64,000 nucleotides of DNA from Lysobacterales bacterium (GCA_017302135.1 JAFLDZ010000002.1:124001-188000); one strand, 5' to 3'. Counted from the first letter of the stretch, positions 55,086 to 64,000 are shown. Translations and numbers: made by a program. Notes: generated by a model not told the origin, from the sequence alone.

Positions 55086-55976
55086 ATGCCTGCTCGACAG
55101 CCTGTCGTGTCGTCAGCGACCAGTACGCCAAGCCGCCTGCAGTTGCCGCCCGGCCCCTGGGCCACCGTCTTCGATGCGCTGTGCGCACGCTTTCCGGCGA
55201 TCGATCGCGAGACTTGGCACTCGCGCTTTGCGCGCGGCCGCGTGCTCGACGCCGACGGCACGCCGCTGACCGAACGCACGCCGTTCCGCACCGGCGCGGA
55301 GATCCGCTACTACCGTGAAGTCGACAGCGAGCCGTGTCTGGCGGTGCAGGAAACCATCCTTCATGTCGACGAGCATCTGATCGTCGTCGACAAGCCGCAT
55401 TTCCTGCCGGTGACACCCGGCGGTATCTACGTCAACGAAACGCTGTTGGCGCGTCTGCTGAAACGCTTCGGCGAGGACGACATCGTCCCCCTGCATCGGC
55501 TCGACCGGCTCACCGCAGGCGTGATGCTGTTCTCACGCGATCCGAAGACGCGCTCGCGCTATCAGTCGCTGTTCCGCGATCGCGCGATCCACAAACGCTA
55601 CGAGGCACTCGCACTGCCGCTGCCGATGGCGACATGGCCGCTCGAACGCCGCAGCCGGCTCGTGCGCGGCGAGCCTTTCTTCCGCACCCAGGAAATCGAT
55701 GGCGTGCCGAACGCCTGCACCCGGATCGATGTGATCGAACGCGGACCCGAGGCATGGCGTTATGCGCTGGAACCGGTCACCGGAAGAAAACACCAGCTCC
55801 GCGTGCACATGGCCGCACTCGGCGCACCGATCCGGAACGATCCGCTGTATCCGCAGCTCGCGGACCAGACACCCGACGACCCCGAGTGCCCGCTCAAGCT
55901 GTTGGCGCGATCATTGGCGTTCATCGATCCGCTGGATGGATCGGCCCGATATTTCGAAAGCCGGCTGCAGCTGTAG
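55086..55976 (+). CDS. RluA-family RNA pseudouridine synthase
   Basis: A 296-residue pseudouridine synthase. The catalytic Asp140 lies in the HRLDRLTAGV motif; VVDKPHFLPVTPGG precedes it and RKHQLRVHMAALG follows. It isomerises a specific uridine in rRNA or tRNA. The target cannot be assigned; the protein resembles the TruC/RluA group more than RluB/E. Residues 25-80 are a small N-terminal domain that may be an S4-like RNA-binding region. It starts 9 bp after the exported protein. Confidence 0.9.
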   Translation: MPARQPVVSSATSTPSRLQLPPGPWATVFDALCARFPAIDRETWHSRFARGRVLDADGTPLTERTPFRTGAEIRYYREVDSEPCLAVQETILHVDEHLIVVDKPHFLPVTPGGIYVNETLLARLLKRFGEDDIVPLHRLDRLTAGVMLFSRDPKTRSRYQSLFRDRAIHKRYEALALPLPMATWPLERRSRLVRGEPFFRTQEIDGVPNACTRIDVIERGPEAWRYALEPVTGRKHQLRVHMAALGAPIRNDPLYPQLADQTPDDPECPLKLLARSLAFIDPLDGSARYFESRLQL

Positions 55977-56009
55977 CGCTGCCGTTGTTGGCACATCGCC
56001 CAGCGCGAA

Positions 56010-56873
56010 TCAAGCCGGCGCTTGCAAGCGTCGCTTCATTCCGATGTACGCATCGCGCACCGCTTCGGGGCCATAGGTGTCTTCGAGCCGCCGGATGATG
56101 AAATGGCCGCGCGCCATGTCCTGGTAGTGCTGGATGAAAAGCGTGTTCACCGCTGCGCCGCCGGCCGCACCGATCACCGGCATCAACTGCGCCGCGAGCT
56201 TGTGGGTAATCACCACGCCGAAGCGCGCCGCCACCGCTTCGATGAACTTGGCCAGCCACACGCCCGCCTTGCCTGCCGCCGCACTCGACGCGCCATGCTG
56301 GCCTGCACGCACCGCCGCTTCCTTGGTCAAGTGTGCCGCCGTCTGCTTCAACACTTCCTGCAGCATCGTGCGCGCTGCGTAGTAACCGGTTTCGGACGCG
56401 TCGTCGTCGCTGCGCGGCCCGCCCAGCGCGAACACCGCCAGACAGTCCTCCGCGACCGTCGGGTCCTGCGGCGAAAACCCTTCGCTGCGGGCAATATCGG
56501 CGATCGAACGCATCATGATGGTGGTGGTCACCGGCAACTCGACCATCAGGCCGGCGAATCCGAAGAAACCGCCGGCCGCGCCGCTGGCCGCCGACATCAG
56601 CGTATGCGAACGCGTCGATGCCGAAGCGCGCGGGTCGTCGCGCAGACTGGACAGCGCCACCCGCACCGATCGGGTCAGCGCCGCCTGCACCGCCGAATGC
56701 ACGCGTTTGCTCGCCCCATCGGGCAGCTTGTCCAGCGCCGATTCCAGCGGCTTGCCGACGATGTTCGTCAATTTCGCGACCACCGAGGGCGATTCGAGCA
56801 GCGCGAACGCGCGATCGAGGGCGTCACGATCGTGGGCGTTCATGTCGCGCGGGTGGTGTTCGATCAGGTCCAT
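56010..56873 (-). CDS. EcsC family protein
   Basis: A 287-residue protein of the EcsC family, recognised from SAASGAAGGFFGFAGLMVELPVTTTIMMRSIADIARSEG and the CLAVFALGG segment that follows. The C-terminal part contains HKLAAQLMPVIGAAGGAAVNTLFIQHYQDMARGHF. It has amphipathic and Ala/Gly-rich hydrophobic stretches suggesting membrane association. It is named after Bacillus EcsC; the biochemical role is unclear. It is divergent from the Wadjet operon and shares its 178-bp promoter region, which may or may not mean a functional link. Confidence 0.88.
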   Translation of the reverse strand: MDLIEHHPRDMNAHDRDALDRAFALLESPSVVAKLTNIVGKPLESALDKLPDGASKRVHSAVQAALTRSVRVALSSLRDDPRASASTRSHTLMSAASGAAGGFFGFAGLMVELPVTTTIMMRSIADIARSEGFSPQDPTVAEDCLAVFALGGPRSDDDASETGYYAARTMLQEVLKQTAAHLTKEAAVRAGQHGASSAAAGKAGVWLAKFIEAVAARFGVVITHKLAAQLMPVIGAAGGAAVNTLFIQHYQDMARGHFIIRRLEDTYGPEAVRDAYIGMKRRLQAPA

Positions 56874-57051
56874 GCCGGCATGCTACCCCGGCGGCCTGGA
56901 TTTCCGTTCGATGCGCCGGTTCGGCCCGGGTTTTCGGGATAATGCACGGCTTGCCGAAGCCTTCGGCCCACTTCCCGGGAGTGTTGCGATCTTGAGCGGC
57001 AATCCGAACGGCCATCCAGGCGCATCGACAGCGGGAACCGCACTGTTCTCG

Positions 57052-58494
57052 ATGCTGCCGCAGGGGTTGTTCGGCCCGCTGGCCTCGCCGAACCGGATGC
57101 ACTACTGGCGGCTGCTGTGCCGTCTGTTCGACGAATGCTTCGGCCCGGATGCGCCGATGCCACCCAGCATCGGCTTCCAGCGCCGCGAGATCACCGCCGC
57201 CTTCGAGCGCTACCTGCTCACCGACGACCCGTGGGAGGAGGATGGCGAAGCGCCGGACACGCCGCTGGCGGTCCGCGCCAATCTGGTCTACGAACGTTTC
57301 CGCCAAGCCGGCTGGCTGCGCCAGGAGCGGATCGGCGCCCGCGAGATGGTGTCGATGACCCACACCGTCTCGCGACTGCTGACCCTGCTGATCGAATTCG
57401 CCGAACGCGGTCCGACGTTCCTCGGTGCCAAGGTCCGGGCGATCGAGCTGCAGTTGAACCAGGTGATCGCCGGCAAGGCGATGGGCGACACGCTGGACGA
57501 AGCCGCCGACCAGTCGCGTCAGTTGCTCTCGCACGTTGCGGCGATCAGCGTGCAGGTCCGCGACCTGATGCCCGAACTCAGCAAGGCCGAAAGCACCGCG
57601 CAGTTCGCCCGGCGACTGTTCGAACGCTATGTCGGCGAACTGTTCGTCGGCGACTACGCCGAGCTGCACAATGCCGACCACCCGCTGGCGCGGCGCACCT
57701 CGATCCTGGCGATGGTGCGCGAGATCGAATACGGCCCGCTGCGCGCGCAGCTGTTGGCCTGGTACGCCGAGCGCGCACCGGGCGGCGACCCGGCATTGGC
57801 CGAACACCGCTTCAACCGCAGCTTGCGCCGGCTGTACGAAATCGACCGGATCGACGAATACCTCGGACGGCTGGACGACGACATCCGCCAGGCCAACCGC
57901 CGCGCCCTTGCTTTTCTCGACTACCGTCTGCGAGCGCCGGACCAGCTCGACATCCTGCTGCGTCGGGCCTGTCGCGGCGTGCTGAGCGCGCCGGAAGACG
58001 CGCTGCGCATGCCGGTCGCACCGGGCGGGCTGATGGACGAACAGCGGCTGCGCCCGCCGAAACAGCGGCCCCGCCCGATCCCGCGCACCGCCAACGTCCA
58101 GACCGACCCCACACCGGAACAACTGGCGCGATTGAATCTGCTGCGACGGATGAAGCGGGTGCGACTGGTGCTGCCGGAAGATCTGACGCGCTATCTCGAC
58201 CGGCATTGGGATGCTGCCGGTGCGACGCTCGGTTCGGATGCACTGCATATCGCGACGATCGAGGATTTCCGCGCGTATCAGACCCTGCTCACCCTCGCCC
58301 TGCGCAGTCGTCGCAAGGGTGGGCTGCGCCGCGACGACCCGCTGCATCGTCTGTTGCGCGGCTTCCGGGTCGAACTCGTGAATGAAGACGCTACGGTTCC
58401 GCACAACAGCAACAACAACCCCTATCTGCACGCCCCGCACTTCGTTCTGCACCGCAGCGGCGATCGCGCGAACAAGGAAAACACAGCGGCATGA
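57052..58494 (+). CDS. jetA: Wadjet system protein JetA (kleisin-like subunit)
   Basis: A 480-residue protein that bridges the JetC ATPase heads, homologous to MukF/MksF. It starts with LPQGLFGPLASPNRMHYWRLL, typical of JetA, and has a winged-helix N-terminal part and long helical stretches. A Pro/Arg-rich linker at about 335-350 and a C-terminal domain ending near NPYLHAPHFVL complete it. ATG 57052 was chosen; TTG 56992, with GGGAG upstream, would add 20 residues. The next gene overlaps its end by four bases (ATGA). Together JetABCD extrude and cleave circular plasmid DNA. A GATAAT at 56938-56943 may be a -10. Confidence 0.92.
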   Translation: MLPQGLFGPLASPNRMHYWRLLCRLFDECFGPDAPMPPSIGFQRREITAAFERYLLTDDPWEEDGEAPDTPLAVRANLVYERFRQAGWLRQERIGAREMVSMTHTVSRLLTLLIEFAERGPTFLGAKVRAIELQLNQVIAGKAMGDTLDEAADQSRQLLSHVAAISVQVRDLMPELSKAESTAQFARRLFERYVGELFVGDYAELHNADHPLARRTSILAMVREIEYGPLRAQLLAWYAERAPGGDPALAEHRFNRSLRRLYEIDRIDEYLGRLDDDIRQANRRALAFLDYRLRAPDQLDILLRRACRGVLSAPEDALRMPVAPGGLMDEQRLRPPKQRPRPIPRTANVQTDPTPEQLARLNLLRRMKRVRLVLPEDLTRYLDRHWDAAGATLGSDALHIATIEDFRAYQTLLTLALRSRRKGGLRRDDPLHRLLRGFRVELVNEDATVPHNSNNNPYLHAPHFVLHRSGDRANKENTAA

Positions 58495-59162
58495 AACGTT
58501 CCTGGGCACACTTGAGCCAACTCTCCGGCGACCTTTACATCACGCAGGATTTCGAGCGGGCCGCGTACCGATTGGTCACCGAGCAGGTACTGTACAGCAG
58601 CGACCGCATGTCGAAGAACGCGTATCACCTGGTGGAAACCTACTTCAACGATTTCGCCGCCGCGCTGGAACCGTTGGGCATCCGTCTCGAACGCAATGCG
58701 CACTACCGCTATGTTGTCGCGCTGCCGACGCACGGCGAGGGCACGGCGGTGTCGCTGGAGCAGACGCTGTTGATCCTGGTGCTGCGCCATCGCTACGACG
58801 CCGCGATGCGCCAGGGCCAGATCGAGGATCAGGGCGAAGTGATCGTGGAACTGCCCGAACTGCAGGAGGCCTATCAGGCGATGACCGGCCGGCCGATGGC
58901 GGAGCTGGGCCCGCTGCGCGAGACGCTGCGGATGCTGCGGCGCTGGGCGGTGTGCAGGACCATCGACTGCGAACCCGACGACCCGCAGCCGTTCCGGATC
59001 GTGGTGCGACCCGCCATCGTCGAGATCGTCGGCGCGCAGTGGCTGCAGCGGCTCGATCAGCACAACCGCGATGATGAAGATGGCGGCAATGAAGAAGGAA
59101 GCGGCGTCATGAACAACGACGCGGCCGATACCGACAGGGACAGCGACGATGTATCAGCTTAA
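58491..59162 (+). CDS. jetB: Wadjet system protein JetB (DUF4194, MukE-like)
   Basis: A 223-residue protein of the DUF4194/MksE family with tandem winged-helix character: ERAAYRLVTEQVLYSSDRMSKNAY, then EQTLLILVLRHRYDAAMRQGQ. It binds JetA as the KITE subunit of the SMC complex. The C-terminal 40 residues are acidic and Asn/Asp-rich (DDEDGGNEEGSG), apparently disordered. The start overlaps jetA by four bases, and the end overlaps the jetC start by 14 bases. Confidence 0.94.
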   Translation: MKRSWAHLSQLSGDLYITQDFERAAYRLVTEQVLYSSDRMSKNAYHLVETYFNDFAAALEPLGIRLERNAHYRYVVALPTHGEGTAVSLEQTLLILVLRHRYDAAMRQGQIEDQGEVIVELPELQEAYQAMTGRPMAELGPLRETLRMLRRWAVCRTIDCEPDDPQPFRIVVRPAIVEIVGAQWLQRLDQHNRDDEDGGNEEGSGVMNNDAADTDRDSDDVSA

Positions 59163-62100
59163 GCGCGCCCATCTGGTCCAGTTCTTCCTGTTCCAGGCGG
59201 AAACGCTGGAATTGGACGCAACCACCGCGATCATCGCGCCCAACGGCGCCGGCAAGAGCGCGCTGCTCGATGCGCTGCAGATCGTGATGCTGGGCGCGGA
59301 CCGCAACCAGATCCGCTTCAACGCGCAGGCCGGCGGCAGTCATCGCGCACGCAGCATCCGCGACTATTGCCTCGGTGTGTACCGCGCCGGCGACGACGGC
59401 CGCGTGCGCGAGACTGCGACCACGTACATCAGTCTGGTGTTCGAGGATACGGTCAGCGGCGAAATCCTGAGCGCAGGCGTCGCGCTCGGCGCATCGGCCG
59501 ACGAACCCGATCATCGCGTGCATGGCATGTATCTGCTGCCGCGCGTCGCGCTGACCCTCGACGACCACCTCGAAACAGTCAAAGGCCAGCAGCTGCCGCT
59601 GACCTGGATCCAGTTCCGCACCGCGATCGCCGCGCGCTGCAAATCGGCCGGCACCAAGGTCGAGCTGCACGCCACCAGCGATCGTTTCCTGCGTGACCTG
59701 CTGCTGCAACTGCGCCCGGCGAGCAATGTGCATATCGACCCGGCCGCGTATCGCAAGGCGTTCCAGAACGCGCTGAACCTGCAGCGCGTGAACGATGTCG
59801 ACCTGTTCGTGCGCACCCTGGTCGCCGAAGAACGCCCGACCGACATCGGCAAATTCCGCGCGCTGCTCGAAGGCTTCCGGCTGATCAAGGAAAAGATCGA
59901 ACAGGTCGCGCGTCGTATCGATGCGGCGGAGATCGTCGAAGGGCTGTATCGCAAAGTCGCCGCTCAGGCGACACGCTCGGCTTCGTACCGCGCGCTCGGC
60001 GCCGAATATCGCCGCGATGGCCACAGCGAGCAGGTCGATGCCGCCGAAGATGCGCTGACGCAGGTACGCGATGCGCACCAGCGCACCGCGCGCGCGCTGG
60101 AACAGGCGCGCAGCGACCGCACCACCGCGCGCCAGCAGACAGAAGATGCGCAAAGACGGCAGCAGGGCACGCGCGGCTACAGCGAACAGGCTTCGTTCGA
60201 TCAGATCGCCGGCCGCGACCGCGACGAACTGACCCAGCTCAAACGCGAGCTGATGCGCAACACCGGCTCCGTCCGCGATCAACTGGCGGCGGTGTCGAAG
60301 TTGGAACTGCCGGGACTGGACACCACCACGCTGGCCCGGGCAGCCGCGCCGTGGGGCGTGCTGTTCCGGCAGATCTCGGAACTACAGACCGATGCCGACA
60401 TCGATCTGCCGCCGGATGCGCTGCATGCGGAACTGCTGTCCGCGATGTCGCTGGCGGCGCCGACCATGGCGATGGTCGCCACCCGCGCGCACGAACTGCG
60501 CAGCGAACTCGATGCCGCGCGCCGACGCGCGGACAACGCACGGCAGAACCAGAAGCGACTCAACGCCGGCAAGGCCGAGCTGCGTGCGGACGTGATCCGG
60601 CTGATGAGTTACTTCGATGAGGAAGGCATTCCCACTCGCCCGGTCTGCGATCTGGTGCAGGTGACCGATCCGGCCTGGCAGGGCGCGATCGAAGCCTACC
60701 TGCGCAGCCACGTCGAAGCACTGCTGGTGCCCGCCGAACACGAAGAGCGCGCGGTGAAACTGTATCGCTCGCTGCACGGCGGACGTGCCGTGTACGGGGT
60801 GAAGATCGCGCTGACCAGTCAGGCGCGTCAATCGCGTGCCGATGTGCGGATCGGCGACGGACACGTCGGCGCATTGCTGCGCGGCGACGACGATGCCCTC
60901 GCCTATCTGCGCCGCCAGCTCGGCGAACTGCGCTGCATCAACACCGAAGCCGAAGTCGTTCGCGCGAAACAGGGCATGAGCCGCGACGGTCTGGTGGTGA
61001 AAGGCGGCGGTGTCGAACGCATGCGCCTGCCTGCGGCCAGCGAGCTTAAGATCGGCGCCTCCGACAACCGCGAACGCCTCAAGCTGCTGCGCGACGAGAT
61101 CGAGCGCGCCGATCAGGACAGCCGCCGGCTCGAAGCGGCATGGCAGACGCTGGATGCGCGCGTCGCCGACTGGACGCGCATCGGCAGCCCGGAGCATGCG
61201 GCGCAGGCGATCCACGGACTGCTGCTGAAACACCGCGAAGCCGCCGCACGCTACCGCGCGCTGTGCGACAGCCGCGCCGCACAAACGGATCCGGATCTGA
61301 TCCAACTGAGCGAACACGCGCAGGCCTGCCTGCAGCGCCGCGATGCGCTGGAAGCGCTGGTCGAAACACTCGTCGGTGAAGAAGCCGTCATCCAGGGCAA
61401 GGCGACCGCAGCGCAGGTGTTGCTGGATCGGCTCAACGCCGAGAGCGAACGCATCGCGCGCGCGGCGGTGGATGCGTTCCGGCATCCCGATGTCGACCCG
61501 AATCTGGTCGAGCAGCATCGCGACGAACTCGATGCGAAGTATCCCGAGCTGGGAGATCGCATCGCCCGCTGCCTGCATCGCGCCGACGATGCCGAAAAAG
61601 CGCTCAACGCCGTGCTGCCCGAAGCCTGGTCCGGTCTGGCGCAGTACGCCAAGGACCACGGCATCGCGCTGGATGTCGAACCGCAGGAGTGGCGCAAGGC
61701 CGATACGCTGCTGCGCGGCGAAATCGCCCATCTCAAGGGCACCGAACTGGTCCAGCATCAGGCCATGGCCGATGAGGCCTACGCCACGGCGGTCGAAACC
61801 TTCCGCTCGAATGTGGCGTCGGCGCTGTACGACAACTTCACGCGCCTGAAACATCAGATCCAGATCCTCAACCGGACGCTGATGAGCAGCCCGGCGTTCT
61901 CCAACAACGAGCGCTACAGGTTCCACTACGAGATCGCACCCGAGTTCAAGGACCTGTACCGCTTCATCGAACGAGTGTCGGATGTCGGCGAAACCGACAC
62001 GCTGTTCGGCAGCGCGGGCGAAGTGCCGGAAGCCTTCCGCGACATCATCGAGGAGAAGATCGGCGGTCGCGGCAATGCGCCCTCGCCGCTCGACGACTAC

Positions 62101-62577
62101 CGCCGGTTCTTCACGTTCGAGGTCAACATCCAGCAGGATGGCCGCGTCATCGGCACGCTCAGCGAACGCATGCGTTCGGGCTCCGGCGGCGAACACCGCG
62201 CGCCGATGTACGTGATCGCGGGCGCTGCGCTGGCGGCGGCCTACGGCAAACGCGACGGTCAGCAGGGCGGGCTCGGTCTGATCATGCTGGACGAATTCGG
62301 CGACAAGATCGACGCCCAGAACGCACGCGCCACCACGCAGTACCTGCGTTCGCTCGGCCTGCAGCTGATCCTGGCCGCGCCCGACACCGCGCAGGGCACG
62401 CTCACCGGCGTGCTCGACAGCTATATCGAACTGTTCCGCGACGGCCCGCTGCTGCAGGTGGAACGCATCCGCGTGACCGACGCCGGTCGCGCGCTGCTGC
62501 ACAGCGACCAGTTCGCGCTGCATCCGGAATTGTTGCAAGCGGAGATCGCGCGGATCGAAGCGGAGCGCACCGCGTGA
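59149..62577 (+). CDS. jetC: Wadjet system protein JetC (SMC/MukB-like ATPase)
   Basis: A 1142-residue SMC-like ATPase, the motor that extrudes DNA loops. Walker A is APNGAGKS (residues 30-37). Two long coiled-coil arms (about 285-500 and 640-900) flank a hinge near 500-620. The C-terminal head has the ABC signature SGSGGEHRAP and Walker B LGLIMLDEFGDK (about 1041-1053). It starts inside jetB and its stop overlaps the GTG of jetD. All motifs needed for ATP hydrolysis are present, so the system looks functional. Confidence 0.96.
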   Translation: MYQLKRAHLVQFFLFQAETLELDATTAIIAPNGAGKSALLDALQIVMLGADRNQIRFNAQAGGSHRARSIRDYCLGVYRAGDDGRVRETATTYISLVFEDTVSGEILSAGVALGASADEPDHRVHGMYLLPRVALTLDDHLETVKGQQLPLTWIQFRTAIAARCKSAGTKVELHATSDRFLRDLLLQLRPASNVHIDPAAYRKAFQNALNLQRVNDVDLFVRTLVAEERPTDIGKFRALLEGFRLIKEKIEQVARRIDAAEIVEGLYRKVAAQATRSASYRALGAEYRRDGHSEQVDAAEDALTQVRDAHQRTARALEQARSDRTTARQQTEDAQRRQQGTRGYSEQASFDQIAGRDRDELTQLKRELMRNTGSVRDQLAAVSKLELPGLDTTTLARAAAPWGVLFRQISELQTDADIDLPPDALHAELLSAMSLAAPTMAMVATRAHELRSELDAARRRADNARQNQKRLNAGKAELRADVIRLMSYFDEEGIPTRPVCDLVQVTDPAWQGAIEAYLRSHVEALLVPAEHEERAVKLYRSLHGGRAVYGVKIALTSQARQSRADVRIGDGHVGALLRGDDDALAYLRRQLGELRCINTEAEVVRAKQGMSRDGLVVKGGGVERMRLPAASELKIGASDNRERLKLLRDEIERADQDSRRLEAAWQTLDARVADWTRIGSPEHAAQAIHGLLLKHREAAARYRALCDSRAAQTDPDLIQLSEHAQACLQRRDALEALVETLVGEEAVIQGKATAAQVLLDRLNAESERIARAAVDAFRHPDVDPNLVEQHRDELDAKYPELGDRIARCLHRADDAEKALNAVLPEAWSGLAQYAKDHGIALDVEPQEWRKADTLLRGEIAHLKGTELVQHQAMADEAYATAVETFRSNVASALYDNFTRLKHQIQILNRTLMSSPAFSNNERYRFHYEIAPEFKDLYRFIERVSDVGETDTLFGSAGEVPEAFRDIIEEKIGGRGNAPSPLDDYRRFFTFEVNIQQDGRVIGTLSERMRSGSGGEHRAPMYVIAGAALAAAYGKRDGQQGGLGLIMLDEFGDKIDAQNARATTQYLRSLGLQLILAAPDTAQGTLTGVLDSYIELFRDGPLLQVERIRVTDAGRALLHSDQFALHPELLQAEIARIEAERTA

Positions 62578-63773
62578 GTCCCGCGCAGCAGGCGTTGATG
62601 CGCTTGCTGCGCAGCGGCGAACGCGCGCGATCGCAGGCGAAGTCCGAAATGGTGTCGCTGCCGATGACAGCGGCCAAATGTCCCGAGTACGCCACGCTGC
62701 GAACCTTGTGCGAGATCGAAACCTTCGACGCGGAGATCGCGCTCGCGGTACGCGCCGGTGCGATCGCTGTGGAGCGTGAGCGCTTCGGAGGCGAGCATCC
62801 GCGTCTGCTGCGGCTGCAACTCGTCAGCCTCGAACGACTCGGTGCGCATCTGGATGTGGCTCTGCTCAGCACACGGGTGGCCGACGCCGACGCGCAGCTT
62901 GCCGACAGCGCTGCGGCATTTCCGGTCGTGCATGAGGTGCTCGATGCCTGGGCGCGCGGTCGTCAGATCCGTGGTCATGGCCCCGATGCTGCGCGTGATA
63001 TCTCCGATGCCGCGAAGGCGGTGTTGGCCTGTCGCGGCGACGACACCCAGGAGCGACTGCTCCGGCGCGAGAGCGTCCGCATCTTCCGCGACAGCAAGCG
63101 ACTGGAAGCGCTGTCGCCGTGGCTCGACCTGCTGCTGACCGGCGAATTGACGGCATCGGGTCTGGACAACGCGCAGATATGGTCGGCGCTCGGCCTGCGT
63201 CGCGAACCGCAGCCGGTGCTGGTCGCAGGACAGGGATCAGCGATCCTGCCGCAGGCGGCCATCGCGCTGTGCCGGCCGTATCTCGGCCTCCCGGTCGACG
63301 CCGTGCGCACCATCGAAACACAGGCGCGCTACGTGCTGACCATCGAGAATCTCACCAGCTTCCACGACGCCGCGCGCGCATTGCCGAATGGCGAATTGCC
63401 CGGTAGCGATGCGCTGCTGATCTACACCGGCGGCATGCCCTCGCCGGCGTGGCGGGCCTTCTTCGCGCGCCTGCTCGGATCTTTGCCTGCGGATTGCAGG
63501 CTCTATCACTGGGGCGATATCGACGAAGGCGGTTTCAGGATCGCCGCGCAGCTCGCGATGGTCGCGAACGCCGATGGCAGACGCCTGTCGCCATGGCTGA
63601 TGTCGCCGCTGGATTTCGATATCGCTGCGCTGGGTGCGGAAGCGCCATCGGCCGCATGCCTGAAGAAAATGACGTACTGGGCCGACAAGGCCGGATGGCC
63701 GCAGATCGCGTCCGCACTGCAGCAGACACCGATCCGGATCGAACAGGAAGCCATCGATCCACGGTTCCCCTGA
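62574..63773 (+). CDS. jetD: Wadjet system protein JetD (Toprim nuclease subunit)
   Basis: A 399-residue protein of the DUF3322/DUF2220 type. An N-terminal arm domain precedes a C-terminal Toprim nuclease domain. The conserved glutamate motif is LTIENLTSFHD (about 253-263) and the DxD motif YHWGDIDEGGFRIA is near residue 312. It cuts the DNA trapped by JetABC. Translation starts at GTG 62574, overlapping the jetC stop (GTGA). It is the last gene of the tightly coupled jetABCD operon, and a palindromic repeat element follows 43 bp downstream. Confidence 0.94.
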   Translation: MSPAQQALMRLLRSGERARSQAKSEMVSLPMTAAKCPEYATLRTLCEIETFDAEIALAVRAGAIAVERERFGGEHPRLLRLQLVSLERLGAHLDVALLSTRVADADAQLADSAAAFPVVHEVLDAWARGRQIRGHGPDAARDISDAAKAVLACRGDDTQERLLRRESVRIFRDSKRLEALSPWLDLLLTGELTASGLDNAQIWSALGLRREPQPVLVAGQGSAILPQAAIALCRPYLGLPVDAVRTIETQARYVLTIENLTSFHDAARALPNGELPGSDALLIYTGGMPSPAWRAFFARLLGSLPADCRLYHWGDIDEGGFRIAAQLAMVANADGRRLSPWLMSPLDFDIAALGAEAPSAACLKKMTYWADKAGWPQIASALQQTPIRIEQEAIDPRFP

Positions 63774-63816
63774 TGCTAATCGCGATAGAAAACCAAGTGC
63801 AGCGCCTGCCGCTCTC

Positions 63817-63857
63817 CTTCTCTCCGCATCGCGGGGAGAAGCTGGCGCGAAAGCGCC
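63817..63857. repeat. Two-stem palindromic intergenic repeat (REP-like)
   Basis: Stem 1: CTTCTCTCCGC (63817-63827) with GCGGGGAGAAG (63831-63841), one G-T pair, loop ATC. Stem 2: GGCGC-GAAA-GCGCC (63844-63857). The sequence is followed by GGATGAGGG. This arrangement resembles a repeat family found between genes in xanthomonads. It may also terminate jetD transcription. Confidence 0.75.
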
Positions 63858-63926
63858 GGATGAGGGTCGAACCACGCAAGGCCGCAGACAGGCCGCTGGT
63901 GACCGACTCGGCGTACAAAAAAGCGC

Positions 63927-63998
63927 TCAAAAGCCTTTACAGACCTCCCACACCTCGGAATCGAGCTGACTGAGCAGTTCGAAATTGCGCTTCAGTCC
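63927..63998 (-). CDS. 3' end of a minus-strand gene running off the window (partial)
   Basis: Reading the minus strand from the window edge gives an open frame of 23 codons (GLKRNFELLSQLDSEVW...) ending in TGA at 63927-63929. Its amphipathic composition looks like the C-terminus of a real protein, and the position after the jet operon leaves room for a convergent gene. It is too short to identify. Confidence 0.4.
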   Translation of the reverse strand, partial: GLKRNFELLSQLDSEVWEVCKGF

Positions 63999-64000
63999 GA

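Noticed and set aside
60382..62538. A 718-codon minus-strand frame
   Set aside because: It lies opposite jetC, which has intact SMC motifs on the plus strand.

Overview
The window is 64 kb of GC-rich chromosomal DNA from a gammaproteobacterium, most probably a member of the Lysobacteraceae (Xanthomonadaceae: Lysobacter, Luteimonas and relatives). This placement is inferred from the guaB-guaA pair, the oligoribonuclease and DUF1249 genes, short xanthomonad-type palindromic intergenic repeats, and a protein with a C-terminal XVIPCD tag, which is the secretion signal of Xanthomonadales killing-type T4SS effectors. No rRNA, CRISPR array, IS transposase or integrase was seen. Two tRNA genes are present.

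Layout. 0.1-3.3 kb: guaB and guaA, separated by a 26-bp inverted repeat. 3.3-9 kb: a small membrane-anchored protein, then a leftward SOUL / HlyD / FtsX / LolD-type ABC export operon and a secreted FG-GAP-like protein. 9.1-13.2 kb: an AcoR-type sigma-54 activator divergent from an ExaC-type aldehyde dehydrogenase and a DUF779 gene, with a textbook -24/-12 promoter between them. 13.2-17.5 kb: a LodB-like flavoprotein and a 1024-aa protein fusing a catalase-like domain to a LodA-type quinoprotein oxidase. 17.6-24.2 kb: housekeeping genes (tadA, orn, ppsA and its regulator ppsR, DUF1249). 24.4-26.3 kb: a lipoprotein and an XVIPCD-tagged HExxH protein, read here as an immunity/effector pair. 26.4-28.6 kb: a small AT-richer islet (XRE-ImmA/IrrE protein plus partner) inserted at the 3' end of tRNA-Glu, with a degenerate copy of the tRNA end on its far side. 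tRNA-Ala lies next to it.

28.9-54.5 kb is dominated by polyamine and amine catabolism. PotFGHI imports putrescine. Two GlnA-like gamma-glutamylpolyamine synthetases, PuuB, PuuC and PuuD convert it through gamma-glutamylated intermediates to GABA. A class III aminotransferase and a succinate-semialdehyde dehydrogenase take GABA to succinate. A second class III aminotransferase (omega-amino acid:pyruvate type) and MmsA would route beta-alanine through malonate semialdehyde to acetyl-CoA, and alanine dehydrogenase would recycle the alanine made by the transaminases. PuuR is the likely local repressor. The cluster is interrupted at 41.5-47.5 kb by unrelated genes: a lipoprotein, an M13 peptidase, a small secreted protein and a three-gene operon of unknown function with a glycine-rich membrane protein.

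55-56.9 kb carries a pseudouridine synthase and an EcsC-family gene. 57-63.8 kb is a complete type I-like Wadjet system (jetABCD) whose genes overlap at every junction. It is followed by a two-stem palindromic repeat and the 3' end of one more gene on the minus strand.

The most promising less-described items are the catalase-LodA fusion, the putative T4SS effector/immunity pair, the unknown three-gene membrane operon and the tRNA-Glu islet. Family assignments come from reading the proteins; no database search was run.
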